In this document: in pieces, positions 16,556-24,575 of the stretch | Layout of the letters: each line of letters opens with the position of its first letter | Numbering within the stretch: the stretch's first letter is position 1 | DNA from: DASTFY01 sp963829955 | Lineage (GTDB): Bacteria > Actinomycetota > Acidimicrobiia > Acidimicrobiales > Ilumatobacteraceae | Direction of reading: 5' to 3' | DNA: 64,000 nucleotides | Assembly: GCA_963829955.1 (NCBI GenBank) | Contig: CAWHKS010000019.1 | Coordinates: 62,001-126,000, forward strand | Notes under the pieces: generated by a model | What the model was told of the DNA's origin: nothing | Database searches by the model: none | The model's input: only the letters and a program-made list of their open reading frames with translations | Made by a program: the position numbers and the translations under genes

Positions 16556-18007
16556 ATGACCAGCGCCGACCGCTCCGCCGGCCCGCCACCCGAGTCGAAC
16601 CCCGCGCTCGACCCGGACTCGATCCCCGAATTGATCATCGCCGGCGATCACGTGCTGACGATGGACCCGGCGCGCACGATCCTGGTCGATGCCGCGGTGC
16701 TCGTGGCCGGCGGCGCGATCCTCGGCGTCGTCGACGCCGCTGCGGCGCGGGCCCGCTTCCCAGGCGTGGAGGTGCTCGGCGGTCCGGGCCACGTGGTGAC
16801 CCCGGGCTTCGTCAACGCCCATCAGCACCTGACCGGAGACCGGCTGGTCCGCTGCTCCATCCCGGACGACCTGGCGCCGGGTGAGTCGATCTTCTCCTGG
16901 GCCGTACCCGTGCACGCCCACCACTCGGGCGACGATGACGAGCTGTCCGCCACCCTGGCCTGCGTCGAGGCCGTCACCCACGGCGTGACGACGACTGTGG
17001 AGGCGGGCACGGTGGCCCATCCAGAGCGGGTGGCCGCGGCCATGGCTGCGGTCGGCATGCGCGGCGGCGTCGGGACGTGGGGCTGGGACGTGGAGGACGG
17101 TCCGTACGCGGCGCCGGCGGCCGAGGTGATCGACCGGCAGTCGGCCCTGCTGGACGGACTCCCGCCCGGCGGGCTCGTGTCGGGGTGGGTGACGCTCGTC
17201 GGCCACGACCTGATGTCGGACGAGCTCGTGACGGCGGCCAGCGCACTGGCCCGGGACCGCGGGACCAACCTCACCTTCCACCTCTCACCGTCGGCTTCCG
17301 ATCCCGCCGCCTACCTGGCCCGCACGGGGCGGCGCCCGCTCGTCCACCTCGAGCAGCTCGGCGCGCTGGGGCCCCACGTGCTCGTCGCGCACGCCGTGCA
17401 TGTCGATGACGAGGAGCTCGAGGTCCTGCTGAGGACCGGCACCGCCGTCGCTGCCTGCCCGTGGGCGTACCTGCGCCTCGGCCAGGGCGTGACGGCGGCG
17501 GGCCGCCACGCGGAGCTGGCGACCCGCGGCGGGCGCGTCGCGCTCGGCTGCGACAGCGAGAACGCCGGCGACCTGGTCGATCCACTGCGGGCCGCCGCCC
17601 TGTTCGCCGGCCTGGCCAAGGACACCCGCGCCGACCCCACCTGGTTCGGCGCCCACGACGCGCTCGACCTGCTGACCGTGCGCGGCGCGGAGGCCGTGGG
17701 GCTCGCGGGCACGGTGGGCACGATCGAGACCGGGCAGCGGGCCGATCTCCTGGTGCACGGCGGCGGCCCCAACTGGGTGCCCCCGGGAAGCGATCCGGTG
17801 CTGCAACTCGTGTGGGGCAGCGACGGCCGGTCCGTGCGCGACGTCGTGATCGACGGTCGGGTCGTGGTGCGGGACGGCCGCTGCGACACCGTCGATGTCG
17901 ACGCCGTGGCGCCCGAGGCGGTGCGCGCCGGCCGCCGGCTGCTCGAACGCGCCGGGCTCCGCCCCATCCCGAAGTGGCCTTTGGTCAGACCATCAGACCA
18001 CTGCTAA
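16556..18007 (+). CDS. Amidohydrolase, guanine deaminase/TRZ-ATZ-like, lacking the usual Glu
   Basis: The 483-residue metal hydrolase has the superfamily order: TPGFVNAHQHLTGD (His89, His91), FHLSPSASD (His242), LVAHAVHVDDEE (His279) and LGCDSENAGD (Asp333). Family members deaminate or hydrolyse heterocycles such as guanine, 8-oxoguanine or triazines. The HxxE motif, whose Glu normally shuttles protons, reads HLSP here, so Pro245 replaces it; a changed reaction is possible. The metal-ligand set appears complete. Start ATG at 16556. Its last codons contain the 19-base operator shared with gntR (17982-18000), so transcription of the VOC operon begins inside this gene's end. It is divergent from the VanA/NdmA-like oxygenase. 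The substrate is inferred to be an N-heterocycle. Confidence 0.85.
   Translation: MTSADRSAGPPPESNPALDPDSIPELIIAGDHVLTMDPARTILVDAAVLVAGGAILGVVDAAAARARFPGVEVLGGPGHVVTPGFVNAHQHLTGDRLVRCSIPDDLAPGESIFSWAVPVHAHHSGDDDELSATLACVEAVTHGVTTTVEAGTVAHPERVAAAMAAVGMRGGVGTWGWDVEDGPYAAPAAEVIDRQSALLDGLPPGGLVSGWVTLVGHDLMSDELVTAASALARDRGTNLTFHLSPSASDPAAYLARTGRRPLVHLEQLGALGPHVLVAHAVHVDDEELEVLLRTGTAVAACPWAYLRLGQGVTAAGRHAELATRGGRVALGCDSENAGDLVDPLRAAALFAGLAKDTRADPTWFGAHDALDLLTVRGAEAVGLAGTVGTIETGQRADLLVHGGGPNWVPPGSDPVLQLVWGSDGRSVRDVVIDGRVVVRDGRCDTVDVDAVAPEAVRAGRRLLERAGLRPIPKWPLVRPSDHC
17982..18000 (+). promoter_or_regulatory. GntR operator copy 1 (FadR-type)
   Basis: TGGTCAGACCATCAGACCA, whose first 11 bases form the perfect palindrome TGGTCAGACCA fitting the FadR-subfamily pattern TNGTNNNACNA. 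It is the exact reverse complement of 31805-31823. It ends 19 bases before the VOC gene start at 18020 and overlaps where its -35 would lie, so repression is expected. Confidence 0.8.
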
Positions 18008-18010
18008 CGT
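18005..18010 (+). promoter_or_regulatory. Putative -10 element, VOC operon
   Basis: TAACGT 9 bases before the ATG at 18020 and 4 bases after the GntR operator. There is no Shine-Dalgarno sequence, so a leaderless, GntR-controlled message is inferred. Confidence 0.4.
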
Positions 18011-18019
18011 CGGTGGCCG

Positions 18020-18511
18020 ATGGCGTACCCGAACACCCTGATCTTCGTGGACTTCCCGTCGTCCGATCCCGCGGCGTCGGCGGCCTTCTACGCCGAGGTC
18101 TTCGGCTGGGAGGTCGAACCGCGTCCGGAGGGTGTCTTCCACCGGATCGTCCCGGGCCAGCACTTCCAGCTCGACGACGGCACGCCGTCTCCCGTGGGCA
18201 ACCTCCACATGGGCATCTACAACGCGGCCAACGCGCGGCCGCACCCCGACCCGGACGGTGTCGAGCCCCGCGCCCTGTCGACCGACGGTCGCACCGTCCG
18301 CATCTGGATCCTGGTCAGCGAGGACGACTCGCAGGAGCGCATCCTGTCGACGGCGGAGGGCCTGGGCGCCACCGTCCTGTGGCGTGACCACTACTGGGCC
18401 GAGTTCAACGGCTTCAACAGCGCCTTTCGCGATCCGTGGGGCAACACGTTGATCCTGTGGACCAAGGGCGGCTCCGAGCCCCAGATCCCAGACGGTTTCA
18501 CCCGTGAGTGA
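18020..18511 (+). CDS. VOC-superfamily (glyoxalase/dioxygenase fold) protein
   Basis: A 163-residue VOC protein: FVDFPSSDPAASAAFYAEVFGW is the typical first beta-alpha unit and FNSAFRDPWGNTLILW the typical last strand. The fold binds a metal and serves lyases, isomerases and extradiol dioxygenases; the activity is not readable. It is the first gene of a compact operon of three (overlapping 18504 and 18959 starts), whose promoter carries the same 19-base operator as gntR. It is therefore a predicted member of the GntR regulon with the BMP transporter and hydantoinase genes. Confidence 0.8.
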   Translation: MAYPNTLIFVDFPSSDPAASAAFYAEVFGWEVEPRPEGVFHRIVPGQHFQLDDGTPSPVGNLHMGIYNAANARPHPDPDGVEPRALSTDGRTVRIWILVSEDDSQERILSTAEGLGATVLWRDHYWAEFNGFNSAFRDPWGNTLILWTKGGSEPQIPDGFTRE

Positions 18512-18968
18512 CGCCACCTACGAGCTGCGACCGGCGAGCCCACGGTGGACCCACATCGCCCTCCCCTGCCTGGACATCGACAAGACGATCGCGTGGTACG
18601 AGCGCTACACGCCGCTGAAGCTGCTCGACCGCCGGGAGGACGCCGACGGTCACGGCGCCTGGCTCGCCCATGACGACCAGATCGACCACCCGTTCGTCCT
18701 CGTGCTTGTGAGCTTCTTCCGCGACCAGGAGAAGGGGCCGCAGCCCACGATGGCCCCGTTCGCCCACATCGGGATCGAGGTGCCGACGAAGGAGGAGGTC
18801 GACCGCATCGCCGCGCAGGCGGAGTCCGAGGGCTGCCTGCACTGGCCGTCCACGCAGATGCCACCGCCGATCGGCTACATCTGCGCTGTCACCGACCCCG
18901 ATGGCAACGTGATCGAGATCTCCTACGACCAGGGCGTGTACGCCAAGGCCCGTGAGGTGTGGGGCTGA
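18504..18968 (+). CDS. VOC-superfamily protein
   Basis: This 154-residue protein begins at a GTG that overlaps the upstream VOC gene by 8 bases. WTHIALPCLDIDKTIAWYERYT and FAHIGIEVPTKEEVDRIA mark two VOC half-modules, and CAVTDPDGNVIEISYDQGVY the C-terminal strand with a metal-type Glu. The His at the first strand (WTHIAL), His in FAHIGIE and Glu in VIEISY could form the metal site. Translational coupling in the operon and the GntR operator upstream argue that it acts in the same pathway as its partner, perhaps on two successive intermediates. Confidence 0.8.
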   Translation: MSDATYELRPASPRWTHIALPCLDIDKTIAWYERYTPLKLLDRREDADGHGAWLAHDDQIDHPFVLVLVSFFRDQEKGPQPTMAPFAHIGIEVPTKEEVDRIAAQAESEGCLHWPSTQMPPPIGYICAVTDPDGNVIEISYDQGVYAKAREVWG

Positions 18969-19354
18969 GCGGGCCGAGCCCGCGGGACGTCGCACTGGCC
19001 TACGTGGCCTCTTTCGCGAGCGGGGATCCGGACCGCATCGCCGGGCTGGTCAGCGAGGACTTCTGGAACGAGCACACCTCGGCGCTCGGGTCGAGCTGCC
19101 GCGGTCGTGACGAGTATCGCCGGCGCTTGCCGGGCTTCCTGGCCGAGTTCGAGGGGCTGCGCTACGACGTCGAGGACGTCGTGACCGAGGACGATCGGGT
19201 GGTTGTCGCCTACACGATGCGGGCCCGCTGGCGGGGCGAGCACGACCTCGCCATCCGGGGCGTGTTCCGGCTCCGGGTTCAGGGCGGCGAGGTGGTCCAT
19301 CGCGCCGACTACTGGGACGGCACGGAGTTCCTCGGCCAGACCGGCCAGGCCTGA
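18959..19354 (+). CDS. SnoaL/NTF2-like small protein
   Basis: A 131-residue protein of the NTF2-like cone fold: PRDVALAYVASFASGDPDRIAGLVSEDFWNEH is the typical helix pair (written here as ALAYVASFASGDPDRIAGL and SEDFWNEH), followed by strands GLRYDVEDVVTEDDRVVVAY and FRLRVQGGEVVHRADYWDG. The family covers cyclases, isomerases, dehydratases and non-catalytic binders. It is the third gene of the VOC operon; the GTG start overlaps the preceding gene by 10 bases. The His and Asp in EVVHRADYWDG line the usual pocket. Confidence 0.75.
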   Translation: MGLSGPSPRDVALAYVASFASGDPDRIAGLVSEDFWNEHTSALGSSCRGRDEYRRRLPGFLAEFEGLRYDVEDVVTEDDRVVVAYTMRARWRGEHDLAIRGVFRLRVQGGEVVHRADYWDGTEFLGQTGQA

Positions 19355-19401
19355 CGCACCCGGCATCGGCACCGCCGGACGGGGGCCGCCGACCGCACGT
19401 C

Positions 19402-19407
19402 TACCGT
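19402..19407 (+). promoter_or_regulatory. Putative -10 element, AAA ATPase
   Basis: TACCGT 8 bases before the ATG at 19416, with no Shine-Dalgarno sequence. It suggests the ATPase also has its own leaderless promoter. Confidence 0.35.
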
Positions 19408-19415
19408 GCGGCCCG

Positions 19416-20858
19416 ATGACCGACGACCTCGATGACGTGACCCGCTCGTTCGCCCGCGCGTTCCAGCAACTGGCCGGCGACGTGCACCGCCTGACGGACG
19501 ATCACGACGGGCAGTTGAAGGAGGCCGTCGAAGGCCACCTCGGCGCGACGGCCGAGGGGCTCCCTGTCGTCGGGGAGATCTTCGCGACCGCGGAGCACCC
19601 CAACCTCCAACTGGCACTGGAGGACCTCGCCGATCGATCCGGCGACGCCACCTTGTTCGGCCTGCCCATCGAGATCATGCACTGGTCAGGCTTCGGGCTC
19701 ACCAACCTCGCATCGCCGCAACCGCACGCCCCGACCTTCGCGCCCATCGCGCCGGTGTACGTCAACCTCCCGATCGGTGTCGACACGACGCTCCCGTGCG
19801 TCTCGCTCGGCCTCTGGTTGCTCCGCCACGGCGGCACGCCGGTCGTCGTCCTGCAGTCCCTCGGCGATCCCCATCGGGGCATGACCAACGGCGTGAAGAT
19901 CGAGGTGATGGCCGTCGACCGGGCGTGCGCCGTCCGGGTGCTGGACGACCTCCGGGAGCTGGCGCTGGCCCACAACGTCTACCGCGGCCAGATGCTGTCG
20001 TTCACGTTCGACCCGTGGGGATCGTTCGGGCTCGAGTTCCACCAACGGCCGATCGTCGGACGGGACGACCTCATCCTGCCCGCCGGGGACCTCGAGGCCA
20101 TCGAGCGCCACACCATCGGGGTCACCACCGAGGCCCACCGGCTGCGGGCGGCGGGACGGCACCTCAAGCGCGGCCTGCTGCTCTACGGGCCGCCCGGCAC
20201 CGGCAAGACGTACACCGTGCAGTACCTCTGCTCGCAGATGCCGGACCGGACGACGGTCGTGATCAGCGGGCAGGCGATGGGGAGCCTCGGGCAGGCGGCC
20301 GCCATCGCCCGCACCCTCCAACCGTCGACGCTGGTGCTCGAGGATGTCGATCTGGTGGCGATGGAGAGGACGCTGCCCGGCATGGAGTCGAACCCGCTGC
20401 TCTTCCAGCTGCTCAACGAGATGGACGGGCTGGAAGAGGACGCCGACATCGTCTTCGTGTTGACGACCAACCGCGTCGAGCTGCTCGAGCCGGCGCTCGC
20501 CGCCCGCCCCGGCCGAATCGACCAGGCGGTCGAGATCCGCCTGCCGGACCCCGAAGCGCGCCGCCGGTTGCTGGAGCGATACCTCCAGGGCGTGACCGCT
20601 GGTCCGATCGATCTCGAGGACACGGTGACGCGGACGGACGGCGTGAGCGCGGCCTTCCTGAAGGAGCTCGTCCGGCGCGCCACGTTGGTGGCCGCGGCCA
20701 CAGATGCTGACGGTCCACTGCACGTCGACCCGCCGGACCTGGACGCGGCCCTGCGCGACATGGTGCAGCACGGCACGCCGATCCTCCGCCGGATCCTGGG
20801 CGCCGGCGACGGCGCTGGCCCCGGCGACCGCGCGGGTGACGGCAACGGTCAGGTCTGA
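19416..20858 (+). CDS. AAA+ ATPase with unknown N-terminal domain
   Basis: In this 480-residue protein the C-terminal half is a classical AAA module: Walker A GPPGTGKT (residues 258-265), Walker B LVLEDVD (306-312), sensor-like VLTTNRVELLEPALAARPGRID with the arginine finger region, and FLKELVRRAT in the lid. It resembles FtsH/proteasomal-type AAA domains but has no protease. The first 250 residues are not recognised and contain GVKIEVMAVDRACAVRVLDD and SFTFDPWGSFGLEFHQRP. AAA proteins remodel or unfold partners. It lies 61 bases after the VOC operon and may be read from its promoter as well as from its own TACCGT element. It converges with the permease gene. Confidence 0.82.
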   Translation: MTDDLDDVTRSFARAFQQLAGDVHRLTDDHDGQLKEAVEGHLGATAEGLPVVGEIFATAEHPNLQLALEDLADRSGDATLFGLPIEIMHWSGFGLTNLASPQPHAPTFAPIAPVYVNLPIGVDTTLPCVSLGLWLLRHGGTPVVVLQSLGDPHRGMTNGVKIEVMAVDRACAVRVLDDLRELALAHNVYRGQMLSFTFDPWGSFGLEFHQRPIVGRDDLILPAGDLEAIERHTIGVTTEAHRLRAAGRHLKRGLLLYGPPGTGKTYTVQYLCSQMPDRTTVVISGQAMGSLGQAAAIARTLQPSTLVLEDVDLVAMERTLPGMESNPLLFQLLNEMDGLEEDADIVFVLTTNRVELLEPALAARPGRIDQAVEIRLPDPEARRRLLERYLQGVTAGPIDLEDTVTRTDGVSAAFLKELVRRATLVAAATDADGPLHVDPPDLDAALRDMVQHGTPILRRILGAGDGAGPGDRAGDGNGQV

Positions 20859-20870
20859 CGCGCCGTCCGC

Positions 20871-21788
20871 TCAGGTGAGGCCGCGGACGAAGGGTTGGGC
20901 CAGCGCCGCGGGCTGGCGGGTGCGGTGGGCGAAGAAGAGCATCGTGGCCAGGGCCAAGAGGTACGGCAGCGCGGTGAGGAGCTGCGCGTTGGCCGTGTAG
21001 CCGAGCGCCTGGAGGACCGAGCCCATCGCCTGCGCGGTGCCGAACACGATGCACCCGGCCACGGTCCCCTTGAGCGTCCAGCCGCCGAAGATCACCGCGG
21101 CGATGGCGATGAACCCCCGCCCGGCCACACCCTCGGGCTCGAACGTGCCGACCTGCCCGAGGGTGAGGAAGCCGCCGCCGAGCCCGGCGAAGATCCCACA
21201 CACGTAGATGGCCTGCCGGCGCCGGTGGTTCACGTGGATGCCCGACACGTCGGCCGACTGCGGGTTCTCGCCGCAGGCCCTCAGCTCCAGCCCCCAACGC
21301 GTCCGGAACATGAGGAACCAGGCCAGCGGCACGGCGACGTACACCATGTAGGCCGGCCAGGCCTGGCCGAAGAACGCCTGCCCCACGAGGGGGATGTCCG
21401 ACAGCACCGGGATCTCCACCACGCCGGCCCGCTCGGCCACGGGTTGGAGCTCGGCGTCGAGGAACGCGGTGAGGCCCACGATGAGCACGTTGAGGGTCAG
21501 CCCGACGACGAACTGGTTGGCCGTCAGGCGGTGGCTCATGTTGGCCTGCACGGCGGCCAGGATCAGCCCGGCCGCGGCCGCGTAGACGAGCCCCAGCCAG
21601 ATCGTGCCGGTGGTCGATGCCCCCACGGCGCCCCCGAAGGCGCCGGCGATGATCATGCCCTCCAGCGAGATGTTCAGCGTGCCCGCCCGCTCGGCGATCC
21701 ACTCCCCGGTGGCCGCCAGCACGAACAGGACGGTGAGGCGGAACGCGCTCTCGTAGAGGATCGACGAGGACACGACTTCGAAGATCAC
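20871..21788 (-). CDS. ABC transporter permease, BMP/RfuD type
   Basis: A 305-residue inner-membrane permease with about 8-9 hydrophobic segments. The family signature is EWIAERAGTLNISLEGMIIAGAF near the N-terminus (seen as ERAGTLNISLEGM) and later AVIFGGWTLKGTVAGCIVFG. It is the last gene of the minus-strand operon; its GTG overlaps the stop of the first permease (GTGA at 21785-21788). Together with the preceding permease, ATPase and binding lipoprotein it forms a complete BMP-family importer; characterised relatives carry purine nucleosides or riboflavin. The long in-frame extension upstream of the GTG is low-complexity and overlaps the other permease, so it is not part of the protein. Confidence 0.88.
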   Translation of the reverse strand: MIFEVVSSSILYESAFRLTVLFVLAATGEWIAERAGTLNISLEGMIIAGAFGGAVGASTTGTIWLGLVYAAAAGLILAAVQANMSHRLTANQFVVGLTLNVLIVGLTAFLDAELQPVAERAGVVEIPVLSDIPLVGQAFFGQAWPAYMVYVAVPLAWFLMFRTRWGLELRACGENPQSADVSGIHVNHRRRQAIYVCGIFAGLGGGFLTLGQVGTFEPEGVAGRGFIAIAAVIFGGWTLKGTVAGCIVFGTAQAMGSVLQALGYTANAQLLTALPYLLALATMLFFAHRTRQPAALAQPFVRGLT

Positions 21789-22957
21789 GGGGCGCTCCCG
21801 GAGGCAGCGTGCTGGGCGCCTGCCCGCGCCGCGGCGAGGGCCTGCCGGCGCACCAGCAGCGCGTGGACTGCCGGCGGGATCAGCAGGGCAAGCACGAGCA
21901 TCGCCTGCACGACGTCCGCGATGCGACGCTCGACACCCGTGGCCGCGAGGAAGCCGCTGCCGGTGCGCAGCGCAGCGAACACCACCGCCATGGGGATGGC
22001 CACCAGGGGGCGGTCGCGCGCCAGGAGGGCAACGAGGAGGCCCTGCCACCCGAAGTTGCCGGAGAAGCCGGTGGTCATGCGGTCGCCCGCGGTCTCACCG
22101 GTCAGGAGCGCGCCGCCGGCCAGGCCGGCGAACGCCCCGCTCACGACGAGCGCGCTCCCGCCCACCTTCGCCGCGGACACGCCTGCCCGCTGCGCTGCCC
22201 GCGGGTTGAGGCCCAGCATGCGCAGGCGGAACCCACCCACCGAACGGGCGAGCCAGGCCGCCACCAGCACGGCCAGGATCACGGCCAGCACCACCCAGAG
22301 GCTGATGGTGTTGCCGAACACCTCCACCTGGCCCAACCGGGTGTCACCCGGCAGCGGCTCGCCGGTGTTGTTGTGGTTGATGCGGGCGTTGCGGTCCAGG
22401 AGCAGCCACGTCTGGGTCAGCCCGTAGGCGACGAGCTGGAAGGCGATGAAGACCAGCAGCAGCGTGGAGATGACCTCGGGCACCTGGCGCCAGTACCGCA
22501 TCCCCGCGGCCAGCCCGGCCCAGATGGCACCCCCGACGGCACCGGCCAGCAGGGCCAGGCCGAGCGCCATCCAGCCGGGCCCCGGCACCCGCACGGCGGT
22601 GTACGCGCACAGCGAAGCCCCGATGAGGAGCTGGCCCTCTTGGCCGATGTTCACCAGTCCGGCCTTGGTGGCGATGATCGTTCCGACTGCAACGATCAGC
22701 AGCGGGGCCGCCGTCGTCAACGTGAGGCCCCAGGCGCCCGGAGAGCGCAGGCTGCCGTCCAACAGCGCTGAGAACACGCTGCGCGGCGATCCGCCGGTCG
22801 CCCACACGAGGAGGGCGCAGAGGGCGAGGGCGACGGTCACCGACGCCACGTAGAGACCGACCATGACGAGAAGGTCGTGCCGGCGGCGGGAAGGCAGACC
22901 GATGACGACGGGCTCGGCGTCGACCAGCGCCAGCGGCAGGTCCTCCGTGCGACTCAC
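21785..22957 (-). CDS. ABC transporter permease, BMP/RfuC type
   Basis: A 390-residue permease with about ten membrane segments. LIVAVGTIIATKAGLVNIGQEG is the family motif (shown as ATKAGLVNIGQEGQL), and GLNPRAAQRAGVSAAKVG is the cytoplasmic coupling loop to the ATPase. It pairs with the RfuD-type permease downstream as a heterodimer. I chose the GTG at 22957 (VSRTEDLPLALVDAE), 19 bases after the ATPase stop; an in-frame upstream extension is antisense-like arginine/tryptophan-rich sequence. It is part of the GntR-controlled operon. Confidence 0.87.
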   Translation of the reverse strand: MSRTEDLPLALVDAEPVVIGLPSRRRHDLLVMVGLYVASVTVALALCALLVWATGGSPRSVFSALLDGSLRSPGAWGLTLTTAAPLLIVAVGTIIATKAGLVNIGQEGQLLIGASLCAYTAVRVPGPGWMALGLALLAGAVGGAIWAGLAAGMRYWRQVPEVISTLLLVFIAFQLVAYGLTQTWLLLDRNARINHNNTGEPLPGDTRLGQVEVFGNTISLWVVLAVILAVLVAAWLARSVGGFRLRMLGLNPRAAQRAGVSAAKVGGSALVVSGAFAGLAGGALLTGETAGDRMTTGFSGNFGWQGLLVALLARDRPLVAIPMAVVFAALRTGSGFLAATGVERRIADVVQAMLVLALLIPPAVHALLVRRQALAAARAGAQHAASGSAP

Positions 22958-22976
22958 GGCTCGTGCTCCTGGGCCT

Positions 22977-24575
22977 TCACGCGGCCGCCCCGCCCATGAG
23001 CAGGCCGAGCCGTTCCAGGTCGGCCTCGGCCCGTGACATCTCCCCCACCACCCGGCCCCGGTGCAACACCACGATGCGGTGGGCCAACGCCAGGATCTCC
23101 TCGAGCTCATTGGAGATGAGCAGCACGCCTACGCCCGCTCCCGCGGCTGCCTGCAGGCGGCCGCCCATGTACTCGATGGCGCCGACGTCGAGCCCGCGGG
23201 TGGGCTGCGCCGCCACCAGCACCTTCGGCGCCGCAGACAGCTCCCGCGCCAGCACCACTCGCTGCTGGTTGCCGCCGGACAGCAGCCGCATCGGCGTGTC
23301 GGGACCGGGCGCGGTGATGTCGAACTCGCGCATGAGACCGGCCGCGCGTTCGTTCATGGCCCGCCGGTCCACCATGCCGAGTCGTGCCACGGCCCACGGA
23401 TCGGCCAGGGCCAGGTTCTCCGCCACGGTCATGCCGAGCACGCACCCCGAGTCGTGCCGGTCCTCCGGGATGGTGCCGACGCCGGCAGCCGCCATCGCGC
23501 CGGCCCGGCCGGTCGGCACCTCGACGCCGTCGATCTCGACCTGACCGGCTTCCAGCTTCAGCAGCGACGACAGCACGTCGCCGAGCTCGCGCTGGCCGTT
23601 CCCCTCCACGCCCGCCACGCCGACGATCTCTCCTCGGCCGATGGTGAGGTCCAGCCCGTCGAGGCGGAGAGAGCCGTCCCGGCCCCGCACGGACGCCCCG
23701 CTCACGCGCAGGACGACATCGGCCTCGGACGCGGGCTCGTCCGTCACCACACCCTCGACGGCCCCCACTCCCTCGACGGCCTCGGCCAGCCCGAAGGCCG
23801 CCGCCTCGGCCCGCAACGAGACCTCTCTGCCGACCATGGCCCGGGCCAGCGAGCGGGCATCGGCGACGGCGGCCGGCAGGTGCTCGACCACCCGGCCCTG
23901 CCGCATGATCGTGATGACGTCGGCGGCCCGCAGGACCTCGTCGAGCTTGTGGCTCACCAGGGCCACCGTGCGGCCCTCCTCGGCCACCACCCGCCGCAGC
24001 ACGGTGAAGAGCTGCTCGCTCTCGGCCGGGGTCAGCACCGAGGTGGGCTCGTCGAAAACGACGATCGAGGGGTCCCGCCGCAGGCACTTGACGATCTCGA
24101 CCCGCTGGCGCTGGCCCGCGGTCAGCGTGCCGACCTGGGCGTCCGGATCCATCTCCAGGCCGTAGTGCTCGCCGATCTCGGCCACCCGGGCGCGGGCCGC
24201 CGCGGGGTCGAGCCGGGTCGACTCGCCCAGGACGACGTTCTCCCACACGGTGAGCGCGTCGACCAGCGAGTAGTGCTGGTGCACCATGGCGATGCCGAGT
24301 TCGGCGGCCACGAGCGGATCGGTGATGTGGGCCTGCTGCCCCCGCACGCTGATGGTGCCGCCGTCGGGGAGCACGAGGCCGATCATGATCTTCATGAGCG
24401 TCGACTTGCCGGCCCCGTTCTCGCCCAGCACGCCGTGGACCTCCCCCCTTCGCAGGGTGAGGTCCACCGCGTCGCAGGCCAGGACCGTTCCGAAGCGCTT
24501 GGTGATGCGCTGCAGCTCGACGACGGGCTCCGCCCCCTCAGCCGGGGGCGGGCCGTCCGGGTGGCTGCCACTCAG
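22977..24575 (-). CDS. ABC transporter ATPase with two nucleotide-binding domains, BMP type
   Basis: A double ATPase of about 530 residues. The first domain has Walker A GENGAGKST, the Q-loop VHQHYS, signature LTAGQRQRVEI and Walker B IVVFDEPTSVL. The second has the degenerate GVEGNGQREL loop, signature LLSGGNQQRVVLARE and LVAAQPTRGLDV, as usual for this CUT2/BMP class. The first strand and A-loop (VVELQRITKRFGTVLACDA) lie upstream of the first GTG (24467), so the true start must be earlier. The only candidate overlapping the upstream stop is CTG at 24575 (CTGA), which repeats the four-base overlap seen elsewhere in this operon. It energises uptake by the two downstream permeases. Confidence 0.85.
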   Translation of the reverse strand: MSGSHPDGPPPAEGAEPVVELQRITKRFGTVLACDAVDLTLRRGEVHGVLGENGAGKSTLMKIMIGLVLPDGGTISVRGQQAHITDPLVAAELGIAMVHQHYSLVDALTVWENVVLGESTRLDPAAARARVAEIGEHYGLEMDPDAQVGTLTAGQRQRVEIVKCLRRDPSIVVFDEPTSVLTPAESEQLFTVLRRVVAEEGRTVALVSHKLDEVLRAADVITIMRQGRVVEHLPAAVADARSLARAMVGREVSLRAEAAAFGLAEAVEGVGAVEGVVTDEPASEADVVLRVSGASVRGRDGSLRLDGLDLTIGRGEIVGVAGVEGNGQRELGDVLSSLLKLEAGQVEIDGVEVPTGRAGAMAAAGVGTIPEDRHDSGCVLGMTVAENLALADPWAVARLGMVDRRAMNERAAGLMREFDITAPGPDTPMRLLSGGNQQRVVLARELSAAPKVLVAAQPTRGLDVGAIEYMGGRLQAAAGAGVGVLLISNELEEILALAHRIVVLHRGRVVGEMSRAEADLERLGLLMGGAAA

